Translations under genes and position numbers: made by a program
Source: Pisolithus tinctorius
Taxonomy: Eukaryota; Basidiomycota; Agaricomycetes; Boletales; Pisolithaceae
Assembly: GCA_024663395.1 (NCBI GenBank)
Contig: JANFAH010000011.1
Location: forward strand, 1,550,001-1,614,000
Direction: 5' to 3'
Length of the DNA stretch: 64,000 bases
The notes under the pieces: model-generated
Seen by the model: the letters and a program-made list of their open reading frames with translations, nothing else
What the model was told of the DNA's origin: nothing
The model's database searches: none
Part shown: positions 8,951 to 20,913 of the stretch, piece after piece
Numbering within the stretch: the stretch's first letter is position 1
Layout of the letters: each line of letters opens with the position of its first letter

Positions 8951-11900
8951 TTGTGCATGACAGACCCACCATGGTCCTCATTGGAAGAACTGGATGAGTC
9001 ATTTTATCAGTGATACATTGTACTGTTTTATGTGTTTCATCTTTTATTTTAGGATATAATTGTGGAATCTGTAGATAGACCTCAGTATGCTGACAAGCTA
9101 CTGAGGGACTAAGTGCACAGCAGAGCAGAGCAGCAAGAGGCCTGATGATGCAGCTAGGGCAGAGATGCTGAAAGATTGGAAAAACAAGTCAAGCACACTG
9201 GAAGGGAGTGGTCAGCTTGTCACCTATGAAACAATGTCAAAGAGAGACAAACTTGGATCTGTGCACAAGGCAGTCATGCCCACAAATGAACCTAAACAGC
9301 TCAGAACCTTCACAACACAACCCTTGACCCAAAAGCTTTGGTGCATCAACTGTATGTCTTCAGGGGATCACTGGAAGTAGTTTCAGCACAAATCCCACAT
9401 ATGGGTCTCATCCTGGTGCCTCATGCACTCAATTCATCAAAGGTACTATTTGTCATGCTCCATCTTGAACATATTTCACCTGTTCATCCACATAGTATTC
9501 TCAGCCATATCCATCCATAGCCATAGCCCTATATTGTGCATCTGAGTTTCTCACATAGTAGTTCATTTCAGCACTTAATGGAAAACTGTTCCTCAATGTG
9601 TCATGCACTCTCAAGCTTCTTCCTGATGAGATTGCTAGAAATGGTTAGTAAGGACTTCTTCAGGAAAATGAAAGCCCCTTGTGGTGGGCTCCAGATGAAG
9701 AGAATTGATTTTTAGTAACATAGAAAAATTAGTTAGATAGGGCGAGTGCAGTCTCGACCCCAAAGGGGCTTTGTCCTGAAGAATTTGGGTGAAATAAGGG
9801 AAGACAAAACAACCCTAATACTTAGCCCTTGGTGCACTCCTGTTCCTGTTTGACCTTCAAATCCTCACCTTGTGTGAGTCTATATTCTATACTTCTCCTC
9901 CCTTGTACATGTGTGAACTTGACAGAAAAGTCTACAGTACTAGAACCTGCGAAAGCCCATAATCTCCCAGCCAAGTAAGGTGCAATCATGCCAATAGCAA
10001 GCAAGGTTAGCACTGATGCAGGCAGCACTTCCCAAGTTCTCAAGGACATATAGCACAAAACACCAAAAAAAGAACATGCCCCATCCTTTTTAGCCCTCCT
10101 AGAACACTGATTTCCTTTCCCTTCCCTCCAGACCCCAGAAACTGAATTAACATAGGTGAAGACTTCATCTTCCCTACACTGCCTGCCTTGATAGATACAA
10201 GGATACATTTCATGTCCATGTCATTCCTAATGTACTCCAAGTTCCACTCATGTTTGGATGGACTCATAGATCCATCATCTAAATAATATGTCAGCAAGTT
10301 TGAAGATAGTCAGAAGGTCTCACACTCACAGTGAGTAAGTATGAAGCCTTTTGGCACTGAGGAACTTTTGTACCAAATCCAGCAAGGATGTGAAGTACAA
10401 GAATATGATCATTTTTCCTCAGCCTGCTGAATCAGCATCAATCTTGAGAAGGTCGACCAGCTGTCTCATCTTTGCTGACAGGGCTAGAACATTGCATATC
10501 CCAGACACAGATTTATGACTAGAAAATTTCACTGTGGGGTTTGGTCAAGCCCATCACTAGCTGTACAACAGAAGGTACATCCTTATGTGTGATTGTTGTC
10601 ATCATCAGCTTCCAGATGAAGTCTGGTCAAGAGATCAATTCTCTGATGCACTGACTTCATCCACCCAATGAATCAGAAGACAACAATGCAGAGACATTTT
10701 CATTGACAACACCACTACAACACACAAGCATCAGGTGATCACAAGCTATGGAGCAGGCAAAATTAATCCTTAATGGCATAGCAGAGAACCAAGTCACTCA
10801 CCTTGACAGAGGCGAAGAAGCATCTCCAAAACACAATGCAAAATGAGTCTTCACTATGTCCTGCTTTACCCATTCCTTGACCTTGGACCTGAGGTGCCCC
10901 TCAAGGGTATGGTATAGTCCTCATTCACCTTCATCAAACTGGTATCAAACTGCATGGGCATGACAGCCAGGGAATTGCAGTGCATCAATTTGAACATTGT
11001 CTTTCCAGTGAAAAAGCATAACAGCACTTAAAACAACCTGCAGGATGCATGAATGCAAGTAATAAATGCACTACACCAGCCCACAAGTAATGGGAGTGGA
11101 ACAGCACACCAATGCCAGGATGGGGGATGGTAGTGAATCTGGGTTCAAATTTGATATAACTGAGAATGCAGCACAATCAGTGCTTGGGAGATCTGGAGGC
11201 ATATGATCATGGGCAGTTGAGGGTCATTGCTACTCAAGGGTAATGTAAAGCCAAATTCATCATTGAAGAGTGTCATCTTCAAGCTAATGGCAATGGGGGC
11301 AATACTGGACACAGTGAACACACAATGTCACAGGATCAAGAGAAAACACACATGTAGAGGCAGTCCAGTAAAGACCATCTGCAATTGCATATGAGAAGAC
11401 CTCTGTCAAGTGGCTGAAATCTGGCATCATCAAGGGCAAGGCAAGACACAGTTGACAGAGATGGTCATGATGGTACCATTGTTGAGCAGGGAAATGATCA
11501 GCACCAGCCATAGTGGAATGCAATTGCAAGAATAGTGAAGTGGATGACAATACAAATAGTCATGGCACAAGTGCCACACATATGTTGGAAGATGATAAGG
11601 GAACCTCAGATGGTATGGACAATAGTGGAGAGACCAGGTTGTGTGAGGACAATATTGGCAGCAAGTCAAGCAACATCAGAGAATGGCCAGAGTGCTAGAT
11701 CTCGCTGATCACCATGCCAGCTCGAAATTTGTGAATAATTGCCAAAGCTTCATGGTGTGCAGCCCTCAGACTTGAGTGCATGAGATCACTATTGTCATAC
11801 CTAGCAGCATTATCAGTGATTATCAGAATCTGTATGTGCAAATGACTGGACTGAAAATTAAGTATGAGCCTACCTCTAAGTATCCACTGTGTGGGCATGT

Positions 11901-12161
11901 ACCATATTTTGATATATCTGTGTTTACAGCTGATGCCATTGCACCTATAGGCTACCAGTAGTCTACCAGTAGCTCCTGGAAAGCCATCTGCATTCCTCAT
12001 TTATTGCTCAGCATCTGAGTTATATTAAAAAAACACCTACTGACAACCTCACCAACATTTGGCCCAACCAAATCATAGCTCTTTGTGAACACAGGCCCAG
12101 CGTCACCCCTTGAGCACTGCTGGGAAGTTCAGCTTCAAGATGCATGTACTCACTGATTCGG
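8951..12161. other. CpG-poor intergenic region, no supportable gene
   Basis: Short ORFs only (for example 9822-10208 minus, 11695-12000 minus, 9165-9380 plus), none with a recognisable motif. The 23-bp string at 9297-9319 (ACAGCTCAGAACCTTCACAA...) recurs at 7771-7793 inside the MITE-like element, so part of this stretch is probably related transposon debris. TG/CA are in excess and CG is rare. Confidence 0.5.
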
Positions 12162-12838
12162 TGTAGGGAGTCTGCATTCCCTGGATGTGTAAGCCCCTAA
12201 CATTGACCATTCCATGACTACCATTATGTCCCCTCACTGCTCACATCCACCACTGTTCATGCACTGCCTTCCCACCTACCTCACTACCTTCCCATGCCCT
12301 CACTCCCTCTCATGCAATGCTATACCTGCAGCCACTGTGCTCTGGTCACTTCTTTTCCCTTGGACTCTTTCTTTTACCATGGTCTCTGTTCCTTTTGCAC
12401 TAGTAGTATACCCTCAGCCTCTGTTCCAGCCTGTCTTGTGTGTACACACTGTCATGTGCCTTTTTCCTTACTTGTACTCTGTCTTACTTAGGTTCTGGGT
12501 TTGCCCAGACTATAAAGCCCTGTACTTGGGTACAGAATGATACCATTTGGCACTCAGAAGGTCACCATGAGTTTCTTTTCCACTTCATCTACACCACACA
12601 TTTTGCATACCACTGCGCACGAACTATGCACACCGCTCACACTGCTCGCATTGCCAGTACTACTCCATGGACCACACCATGCACATCATGAATCACTACT
12701 GCTACAAAGCACTGGGTCTCACCTTCTAGTCTCAGCAGTCCAGAATCCCTTGGGACAAGCAATTCATTCCCTTCATCTTTATTGTTGTTATCTAAGCCAT
12801 CTAGCTTGTATTATACAGCTACTTGGACTTTTCCTACA
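12162..12838 (+). repeat. Solo LTR of the Gypsy element
   Basis: The 677 bp run from TGTAGGGAG to TTTTCCTACA and match the 5' LTR at 39062-39716 along the full length. There is no primer-binding site or coding sequence next to it, so it is a solo LTR left by recombination. A TATAAA box lies at 12511-12516, as in the other copy. Most differences from the 39-kb copy are CpG to TpG or CpA. The flanks (TCGG before, TCAG after) could be a decayed 4-bp target duplication, but this is weak. Confidence 0.9.
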
Positions 12839-14820
12839 TCAGGATGTAAGTTGAGAATTTTGAGTTACTCATAACTAGTGATCAAGTTTGAGGAGACATG
12901 TTCCTGGACACCATCAGGCCAGGTCTGCAAACTCTTTGTCCTCAATGATCATACCAGACTGTTAAGTCCAGTCACATGGCCTTTGGGGGGTGTTGGGGTT
13001 TTGGCATTTTGTTTGTATTTGTCATGTCAGGGAGTGTTGTGCAGACAACCATGGACACTGGTGTGTGCCACTTGTGTATTGACGCTGCTGGGGTCAGCAA
13101 TGTCATTGCCATCAGTTATGAGTTTATTCGGCGAGAATATATGCTGGACTGTGTTACTATATATGAGGAATTTACTGCCAAGTCTGTGTACCCTGGGGGA
13201 CCATTGTTGGTATGTCATACAAGTTCTGTATGCAAGTTTGTGGCAGTTCCCTTTCCTGATGTTGAAGGATATTAAATCCATTGTGGAATTTCACAGTGGT
13301 TTTGCTTCGTCATCTGCACCATCAGGGGTGTGTCGATGCCCTCTGCATTCACGAGTCTACAGCTACTTGTCCATTGCTCTTGTATGTGTTTCGACAGTTA
13401 AAGACTGCTCAGAGAGGGAGTGTCACTCGACTTTGCTACAGTTCCTCGTCATGGCACAGACCCCACAGCAACATTCTACCATTTGGGCATCATTGACACC
13501 GTCTGGATGCTCAGGGGACAAGTCTGTGGCTCCACCTCATTATGTGTCCCCCCCCATCCTCCAGATTGCTTGTATGTCATTTTCTGAGCATCAAAACAAC
13601 TACTCATAAATAACAGTTATGTCATTTACCATCCCACATAGTCAACATGAACACATGCCCCATAGACTTTTCCATTTGATATTGCACCCCCACAGTACTA
13701 ATCTCTTACAGAAACTTGGACCCACACTCACTCAATAGAATTGCCTGTAGAATCACTTGTAAATCTAAATAACTACATTATGTGCTTTCCCCAAATGTGT
13801 CCAGGAGTGCCTGGAGAGTTTTGGTATTAAACATTAGCATGATCAGAGGTTATGCTTACTTAAACACCTTGTGTACAAGTTTACAAGGTCACTCCACCCC
13901 AAAAATGAGACGCTTTTTTCAACATCCACACAGTCACGTCAAAATCCACTCTGCATGGCAAATGCCATCATCAGCTCGAATGCCACACATTTATAATTTC
14001 CCATGTTCTCACCAAACAACCAAACATGGCATTCAATTGGTGTTAAGGTGTTTTTGTGGGTTTTGACTGGGGGTCACTCACAGAGATGGCGAAATGCAGC
14101 TCACAACCATACAATCTGCCTGCCAAATTCGTACAACCAGTCCAGTCCAGCAAAAATGGTTTGTGCATATGAAGTGAGGGAGACATGCCACATCTCCCAG
14201 GTTGCACCCACTGGATCTACTGTGTGCAAACTTGAATTTGTTCCTTTCAGAGAAGCTTTCTGTGACCATGATATACATCTCACTTTCAGTGTGGACAAAG
14301 TATATCCTTAGTGTTGTCTACCAAGCACATCCTAGCGACTTAGGACTCAGGAGCTGGCTCTTGCATGGCATATGCAGAGAAGGGCACAACTAGGTCGGTC
14401 AGGGGCTACACAACCATATCAAGGGATGGCCAGAACATTGTTTGCTGTGTTGCAATTCCTCAACATTGGTATATATGTTTCTTGTATTGCTCCTTACAAC
14501 ATGGCTTCCACCTTCCATCTCATATGATGGTGTACAATGGTTCAGAGGCCATATCATGTGGCATTCAATTCATCTGACACACATTTGCTTGTACTCCTAT
14601 GGATGAAGGGATGAAGGAGAAGAAGGTAGGTGGAAGAACATACATACTTGCAAAAGGAAAATGCCTGTTCCAGTATCAACCAAAGTGCAAGAAAAAGGTA
14701 CAGGAGACAAAGCATGAAAATGAGGGACCAAGTGGGGGCCATTACCAGATCAGTGTGCATGCCCAGCCTGTACAAGCATGAAAGAGAGGTGCAGAAGGGA
14801 TGGCTTTTGGAAAATGGTTC
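12839..14820. other. Intergenic region with a dispersed repeat, no supportable gene
   Basis: The start (about 12897-13075) matches 30085-30290. A 243-codon plus-strand ORF (12878-13609) and smaller ORFs at 14003-14830 are open but show no domain, no biased composition and no splice pattern I can defend. Confidence 0.45.
12897..13075. repeat. Dispersed repeat, copy A
   Basis: TTCCTGGACACCATCAGGCC and the following 55 bp (CCAGGTCTGCAAACTCTTTG, ATCATACCAGACTGTTAA) match 30085 onward. Weaker similarity continues for about 100 bp (TCACATGG...GTTGGGGTT). The first 40 bp also resemble 34328 and 63665. Confidence 0.7.
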
Positions 14821-16559
14821 TTATGAGTAAGGGCCAGACATGCGACTCAAATGTAACCCACCATCAATGTAATCATGGACAGCAACACTTTGGTCATTAG
14901 AAGGGACATATGATGTGACTAACGGACAGCTGCATGTCACTGATACAAAAACCATAAGACAATTTGGATGGGAGGATGGGATAATGACTTGCTGTAATAA
15001 GTTAAGCATGCAGAGCGTCGATCTGAATGTGAGAGAAGTCAGGGTCTGAGTCATAACTGATGTGTGTGATGTGTGCAAACATCGAGAAGATGAAACAATG
15101 AGGGAAATGTTGCTTGACCTCAGAAAAGGTGTGGAATTCTTAAGCAGACCTATGGTAGGAGGCTCCATGGTCATGGGAGCCATAGTTGGCACATATATGC
15201 TGGTCGGGATGATCGTCTCGACAGGGACATTTGGCAACTGCGAGCTGAAATGTGAAGCAAATGGGAGCATTGTTGTCATGATGGATGAGTTTGCCATCCT
15301 GGGCTCTCGCAAAAGTTTGTTGGCCTTTCTGCATAGTTTCTTCATTGCAGACCAAGTATTTATGACCAGTGTGCAGGCAGATGACACAGGTAGGGGCGAG
15401 ACATTGGTTACTCCGAAAGGACTCTTCAGGATTCCCATTGTGAGTCTGACACTGATAAGGAGCAAAGTGTTGGGGACAGGAAGGGGCCTTGCCGGAGGTC
15501 AAAATTGATCTCATATGCTGAGTCAAGAGCTGCTTGAAGCATGATCGATACTGATCAAAAGTTAGGGAGAAGTTGGGTTCAGAAGAGCATCTACAATGAA
15601 TCTCTGTGTCGAACCTAAGGATGATGGTGAAGCAGTCAAGGAAGTGTTCCTTCTGAGTCAGAAAGCGTAAGTGACAAGACCACATGCACCTCACAGTCAG
15701 TCCCTGACATTTACTAATCCATTCTAGGTAGGGTCCCAAGCCAAATACCAATCCAGGGGGCACATGTCACTTTCCTTGGGAAACCAACTGATGTTGAGAA
15801 CATAAACCTTCTGATTTTTCTGGTAAATTTTTGTGATCTTCATGGAGTGATGCTTGTTCTACAGTTTACAAAGTGATTCATAGGTGAAGAGTGAGAGTGG
15901 GATATGATATCCCACATCTGCCAAATTGTCAATATGACTGGAAATGGATATGGAATTGCCATCAGGAGTGACAACTGGAGCTTGCTCGTCCAAATCAAAG
16001 CAAATTGGAAGTTTGACTGTAGACCAGTGAGAGGCAGATGAGTGAGCATGCTTGGCATCAATGAGAGTGTCGATGGAAGCCTTAGAGGAGGGAGACAGTA
16101 GCATATATGCAGCCAAAGCCTGCTGATGTTGACTTCCAGGGTTTCTGGACTGGGGTTGAGGAGTCTTTGGGGGATGGGGCATGGCAACCACAGGGGAAGC
16201 GCCAATAGGAAGTGGTGGTATGGTGAGAGTAGGAGCTGGAGGAGGGTTGGTGAGCATAGTGGGCACAGGGGCCGCAGACTGACCAGGAACAGCAGAGGGC
16301 ACGTTCGACACGTCGGGAACACTCGCAGGGAGAGGAAACATGCTGTCAGTACAAAATATGAGTGTATGCACGAGTACTTCGAGCACATGCGATGAAGTTG
16401 AAGACGAAGAGTACAGAGGGGATAATCTAAGAGTCGCATGATTACTCTGGATTCAGCCCTGATCAGCTCAGTGTCAGTCCTGAGCTTCATGTTACAGTCA
16501 GTCCTTAAGTTGTCATGCCTCACCCATATAACCCTGACTTGGCATAAGTATCGAGCCAT
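14821..16559 (-). mobile_element. Gag region of a third YR retrotransposon (truncated)
   Basis: Minus-strand ORFs 16559-15840, 16386-15859 and 15763-15140 carry a proline/alanine-rich N-terminus (PPPAPTLTIPPLPIGASPVV). A cysteine/histidine module follows: CVICLHTGHKYLVC, then a KLIHHDNNAPICF and CANYGSHDHGASYH block. The same layout is seen in YR copies 1 and 2 (IINKNGQTLCWDY ... CSGCGNKQHGAHEC). No RT, RNase H or recombinase follows downstream, so only the gag part remains. The frame changes at least twice. Confidence 0.6.
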
Positions 16560-17886
16560 GTGAGCCTTTCTTCTTTTGCCTTACCAGTGTCTAGGTGTTT
16601 GGGTTCCCATGTTCCCCTGAGCAGTTCTGCAATGAATGCTTCCAGCATTGTCATATCACTATCGTCATCACCCTAGCCAAAAGGACAAGGCAGATGGTGC
16701 GCAGATCCAAGGCATCGATGCAGCAAATTGCAAGGGCGCCATGCCATATTTGATGGAGCAGACTGACCTTCTATTCCAGAGGTGTGCCATTCAGTGGTAA
16801 TCTCGTTGCTCATATTGTTGGTCCATCCTTTGCATACAGCTTTGTTACCAAGGGCAATTTTGGTGCTAATCAGAGGAGCCAGAGTGTTCAGCATGGCATG
16901 GTAGGCATAGATGCTATGAAGAATTAGTAGATGTCAATCAGTTTAGGAGCACAAGACTAACATCATGTTAGGTGGGTTGCTGTGAGACGCCAACAGTAAG
17001 CCTGAGAGAATGCTCATGTCCTAGAACAAAGTGACATCTATCATGGGGCTAGCAATTGATACACTGTGAGGGATCAGATAGCTGCATCATACAATGACAG
17101 GGAGACTTGCTTGTCTGTATTAATGACACTGCATGAAGTCATATACCTGCCACGTTGTGACTATCCTAGCACTACTCTGGGCCACTTCAAGGACTAAATC
17201 ATTTCCCTAAGCATCACTGGCGTCGAAATTGAAAATTGCCCAGTTTAAGAATGCGCTTGACAGTCCATTCCCCTAGGATGTGTAGAGCTTCAAAGTCAGC
17301 ATGCTGCTGCCCGCCACCAAAGAAAAGCATCTCACCTAAAGGAGATGAAAGCACCTCAAAGTTACCTATCCACATGAAGATTTCTACAACTCTCATCATC
17401 ACATAGGCTGCCCCAAGTGGTTCGTGGATGGCAGGCATTTTATGTAGATACACCATAGCAAGAGACCAGGTGCTAAAAATGCCATGGTTGCCAGACCACA
17501 ATGTCACTGGCACAGAATGCAACAATGAAAACATGCATACCTTCTGAAGACAAATAGGTGAGGGAATGACAGCAAGGCCATCATCACTTCAGGAGAATGG
17601 CATGTGGCCAGCCCCCTTGAGAGCCTTGTATGCTGTGTTAGGGTCAGATGGGTGAGGCATGGCGACTGAGAGACATAAGGACCGACTGAAACATGTGGTT
17701 TGTACACTTACAGATCGAGATTGCTCGTCCATCAGAGTTGGCCTGCCCAGACACCAAACCAGTGGCCACCATACCTCAGAGACCAAGGACCAAGTCCTTT
17801 CTCACCCACTTGGTCTGATCTGTTGGGGAATGTAAGAGAAATATGACTACCAGGGATATCTATGAGCTCTTAGCAGTCACTCTGAG
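16560..17886. other. Intergenic stretch, nothing recognised
   Basis: Contains a 106-codon minus-strand ORF (17214-17534) and a 73-codon one (16673-16894), without motifs I recognise. CpG is still low. Confidence 0.4.
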
Positions 17887-18262
17887 TTATGGTAGACAGC
17901 AATCTTCTATGCCCAGCTTGAAGGGCAAGAAAGTAGGCTTCAGGGTGTCAAATGTGTCGCCACAGTCAACAAATGGCCAACAATCATTGATGCATGTTTC
18001 GTACAATGCCATGAGTTCCCTCCAGTTGTTTCGTGACTTGGGGAGACGTACATATTTATGCAGGTGGTCATCAAAAGGCATGGATGAGGCTTCCGCTAGG
18101 ATTTTTTGGTTCATGGTTATTCTCGATGTACTTGACCTTGTCTGGGATGACCTCATGCAGGTCAGGTGGTGCAATTTCATATGAAAACTCAAGAGGTATT
18201 GGGTTCACATATGAAAATGTACTTTGGGAGACAAAGGTCTTGTACAGCACTGGATGCTCCAT
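17887..18262 (-). pseudogene. Frame-shifted coding relic, unidentified
   Basis: Two overlapping minus-strand ORFs (18262-18071 and 18192-17887) read as consecutive parts of one protein. The first has SYVNPIPLEFSYEIAPPDLH and the second has LPKSRNNWRELMALYETCIN. Both look protein-like in composition, and joining them needs one frame change near 18080-18110. The family is not recognised. Confidence 0.3.
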
Positions 18263-19046
18263 CTCCTAGATCTAGAAAGCATATCAGAAGCGACCTTTGC
18301 AGGATCTGGAGTGCGTGGGTCTGGCATGAGGTTGTGAGTACAGAGATGCAAAGACGGTGGTAAAGGCAGCTTCCAGCAAGACACTAGTTCGCATTTTTTG
18401 ACATGGATGGGTTAGCATTCCATTGAATACTGAAAGCAGATGTTTACCTGGCGAGAGTCCGGAAGCAGAGTGGAATGGCCCTCATGGGTTGGAAAAAGTG
18501 TGCTCATGGAACGATTGTCTGGGTGGACGAATGTTGTCCAAGGATGAAGTGTGGACTCCATCTCCATACTAAACAATGTACATTTGCGCTTCTCCCGCTT
18601 CTATGGGATGATGCCACTGGTAATTGGAGTCGAGCGCCATCACTACTGCGATTGCCAGGTCTATTAGTGCATCAGTGCATAGTTGGACTATGGTGGGTTC
18701 TCGCCATGAAGTAGATTGGCACTGTTGCAGGTGGGAAGCAGCTTCATCAGGCCTGCTGTCTTCACAGCACTCAGATCAAAAGATGCAGCACTGCTCCTGG
18801 TCTCTAGGCTCAGATTCTGTCATTTCCCTGTGTAACGCTGATAAGAAGTGAAGTACTTTTAATGGCGGCGCAATGAGAAGGATTCTTTGCTCTACTCGAG
18901 TTTTCCAGACAATAGTGTCTTATTTCGAGGTAGGACGTCAATTCCTCGGAAGTGAGGGCACTGCATAGGCATGAGGTTGACTGCTGTCATGAACATGTAA
19001 AATACACCGGCCCTCCGGGCAATCCAGGATGTGGTGTAAGGTTTAA
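18263..19046. other. Intergenic stretch with a short dispersed repeat
   Basis: No convincing gene. Positions 18996-19035 (AATACACCGGCCCTCCGGGC and following) match the repeat seen at 46918 and 63520. CpG frequency rises clearly from about 18.8 kb rightward, marking the change from the decayed left third to the gene island. Confidence 0.45.
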
Positions 19047-19484
19047 TTATGTCAGCAAGCGTCTCATGTGAGGCTGTTCAGCTTTAACTAAGATTGGGTA
19101 GTTCGATGCTTGGAGCCAGAGATGCTTGCTTGACCTAGACGAAGGAGGTCGAAGAAATCTTGTGGGTTTTCGAAAAACGATTTTGCGAGTAGGAGTCTGC
19201 GGTACAGCAGATAACGTGGCGTCTACCATCACAAAAAGATAGGTTGCATGAAGACGATTCATGATATGGCGCTCATGTTCAAAGAAGATAATAATTCTTT
19301 GGTTTTTGACAATGACGCATTGTTGGACGACATCGTTAGTATTTGGGAAAAAGTTAGCTACCCCGCAAAGGGAGATATAGCCTGAGAAATGTCGCTGAAT
19401 CATGACCATACATGGGCCAGATTCCCTTTTGTTTCGAACGAGAATTGCAGAAACAGAACAGAATTCAGGAGTGTTGCAAGGCAT
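19047..19484 (-). CDS. Hypothetical protein (145 codons)
   Basis: The ORF is open with normal CpG content and a mixed composition (RHFSGYISLCGVANFF near the N-terminus, basic and serine-rich C-terminus). No family is recognised. It points away from the F-box/NTase gene at 19805, and the 320 bp between them could hold a shared promoter. It could be an exon of a longer spliced gene, but no clear splice sites were found. Confidence 0.35.
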   Translation of the reverse strand: MPCNTPEFCSVSAILVRNKRESGPCMVMIQRHFSGYISLCGVANFFPNTNDVVQQCVIVKNQRIIIFFEHERHIMNRLHATYLFVMVDATLSAVPQTPTRKIVFRKPTRFLRPPSSRSSKHLWLQASNYPILVKAEQPHMRRLLT

Positions 19485-19804
19485 ATTGATTTCTCGGGCG
19501 ACAGTAAGACAGAAGCTGTGTAAGATAGGTTTTGAAGGAGATTTGTAATTTCAAAAATGCTTCACCTTTGTAAATTGGGGGTGGCAATCATATGCATGAA
19601 GGAAGAGGTAAGTGACGACAGTGACGACAGAGTGACAAACATGATTTTGGGAGGGTTTTGCAGGCGCCTGTGCGAATGTACGCAGACAGCTCTCCGTTGT
19701 TGTTCGCTCGTACATTGTTCACTTCATGAACTCCCACAGTCATTGGGAGGAAGGTAGTCCTGCTAACGAAGGTTGATTTTCTGAGCTGGAACTGACACGG
19801 TTTA

Positions 19805-20494
19805 ATGTTCGCACAGCAGATGGCAAGAACGATATCATTCCTTCCCGCAGAACTTCTACATTCAATTGTAGACTTCATGGACTTAGACAATTGGATTAAA
19901 TTGACGGAAGCTCTACCTTATATGAAGGCGGTAATCGACAAGTCCTTGCAATCTCGTCTTCATTCCCTACTCACTGGAAAGTTTCGCTGTTTGGAAATGC
20001 TTTATTGGTCGATCGCTACACATAACGTGATCATCGGCGGTTCTGTGGCATTACGACTGATGTTCGGAGAGCGTTGTGAAGAATGGTTGCTGAGAACTCT
20101 TGATGTGTTTGTGGGCTGCAATGAATGGAGCGCTTTCGGAGCAGATGTGAAAGAGGCGGGTTTTCGGCAGATTGCGGTTGAGGATCGCAGTCACTGTCCT
20201 TCCACAAGCACCCGTATTCAATGCATCCAATATTTTCAGAATGCACATGCATTGTTGACAGTGGTCGTTGCCCGCATGCCATCCCCAATCACACCCATCT
20301 TCGAAGCCTGGCATACCGTTACGATGAATTTCATAACATGTGCAAATATATTCTGTGCATATCCTTATCATACTCTTCAGCGAACGGCTCTCATAAACCC
20401 ACATTGTGTTATTGACGTGGATCATCCCAATGAAATGGCTTCCATTCAAATCAAAAAGTACCATCTTAGAGGGATCTTGTACCTGGACTGCTGA
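19805..20494 (+). CDS. F-box-like / nucleotidyltransferase-like protein
   Basis: The 229-residue ORF has an F-box-like N-terminus (FLPAELLHSIVDFMDLDNW, residues about 12-30). Next comes a segment like the start of a nucleotidyltransferase fold (IIGGSVALRLMFG, residues about 76-88, then RTLDVFVG about 97-104). The C-terminal signature MNFITCANIFCAYPYHTLQ (about residues 175-193) recalls a lineage-expanded basidiomycete family in which SGS..L plus DLDIYV-type motifs precede MNFI...FCAYP. Here the second acidic motif reads TLDVFV, so the metal-binding pair is incomplete and activity is doubtful. No intron is needed. The start could be Met 1 or Met 7. Family placement is from memory of the pattern. 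Confidence 0.65.
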   Translation: MFAQQMARTISFLPAELLHSIVDFMDLDNWIKLTEALPYMKAVIDKSLQSRLHSLLTGKFRCLEMLYWSIATHNVIIGGSVALRLMFGERCEEWLLRTLDVFVGCNEWSAFGADVKEAGFRQIAVEDRSHCPSTSTRIQCIQYFQNAHALLTVVVARMPSPITPIFEAWHTVTMNFITCANIFCAYPYHTLQRTALINPHCVIDVDHPNEMASIQIKKYHLRGILYLDC

Positions 20495-20913
20495 TGTTGC
20501 AATGGCAAGAACCCTGTTTGCTTGAGATCCATATGACACACGCTCGATCAACATTGTATGTGGTTAACATTTCATGGTATGGAAGACTCTTCTCCTTTCG
20601 CAGAAGAACGATGTCATGGCATCAACAGGGTGTCTTGGAAGTTAGGGGGGAAAAGCTGCGGAAATAGCAGATGCACCGTCATTCCCTACGTTCACAAAAT
20701 GTAAGTTGCCTTGTAGTCGCAGCGGTTTTCTATTTTATTTCGTGTTTCGTTGTTCACTTATGCTTTATCACTCGTTGGCTTTCGTCTAGTGTCACCGAAA
20801 GGCGAGATTGAGATGTTCGTATTGCTATAGTGTACTGCTATGCAGAAATTGTCACCGACGACTAGCAATAAAGAGTGTTTGATTTTTTTTATTTTTAAAA
20901 ATGGTAGGGGGGA

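Noticed and set aside
12157..12843. Target-site duplication around the solo LTR
   Set aside because: TCGG before and TCAG after differ by one base. It could be a CpG-decayed duplication but is too short to assert.
12878..13609. 243-codon plus-strand ORF as a gene
   Set aside because: It overlaps a dispersed repeat, shows no motif, and long open frames are expected by chance in this CpG-depleted, TGA-poor strand.
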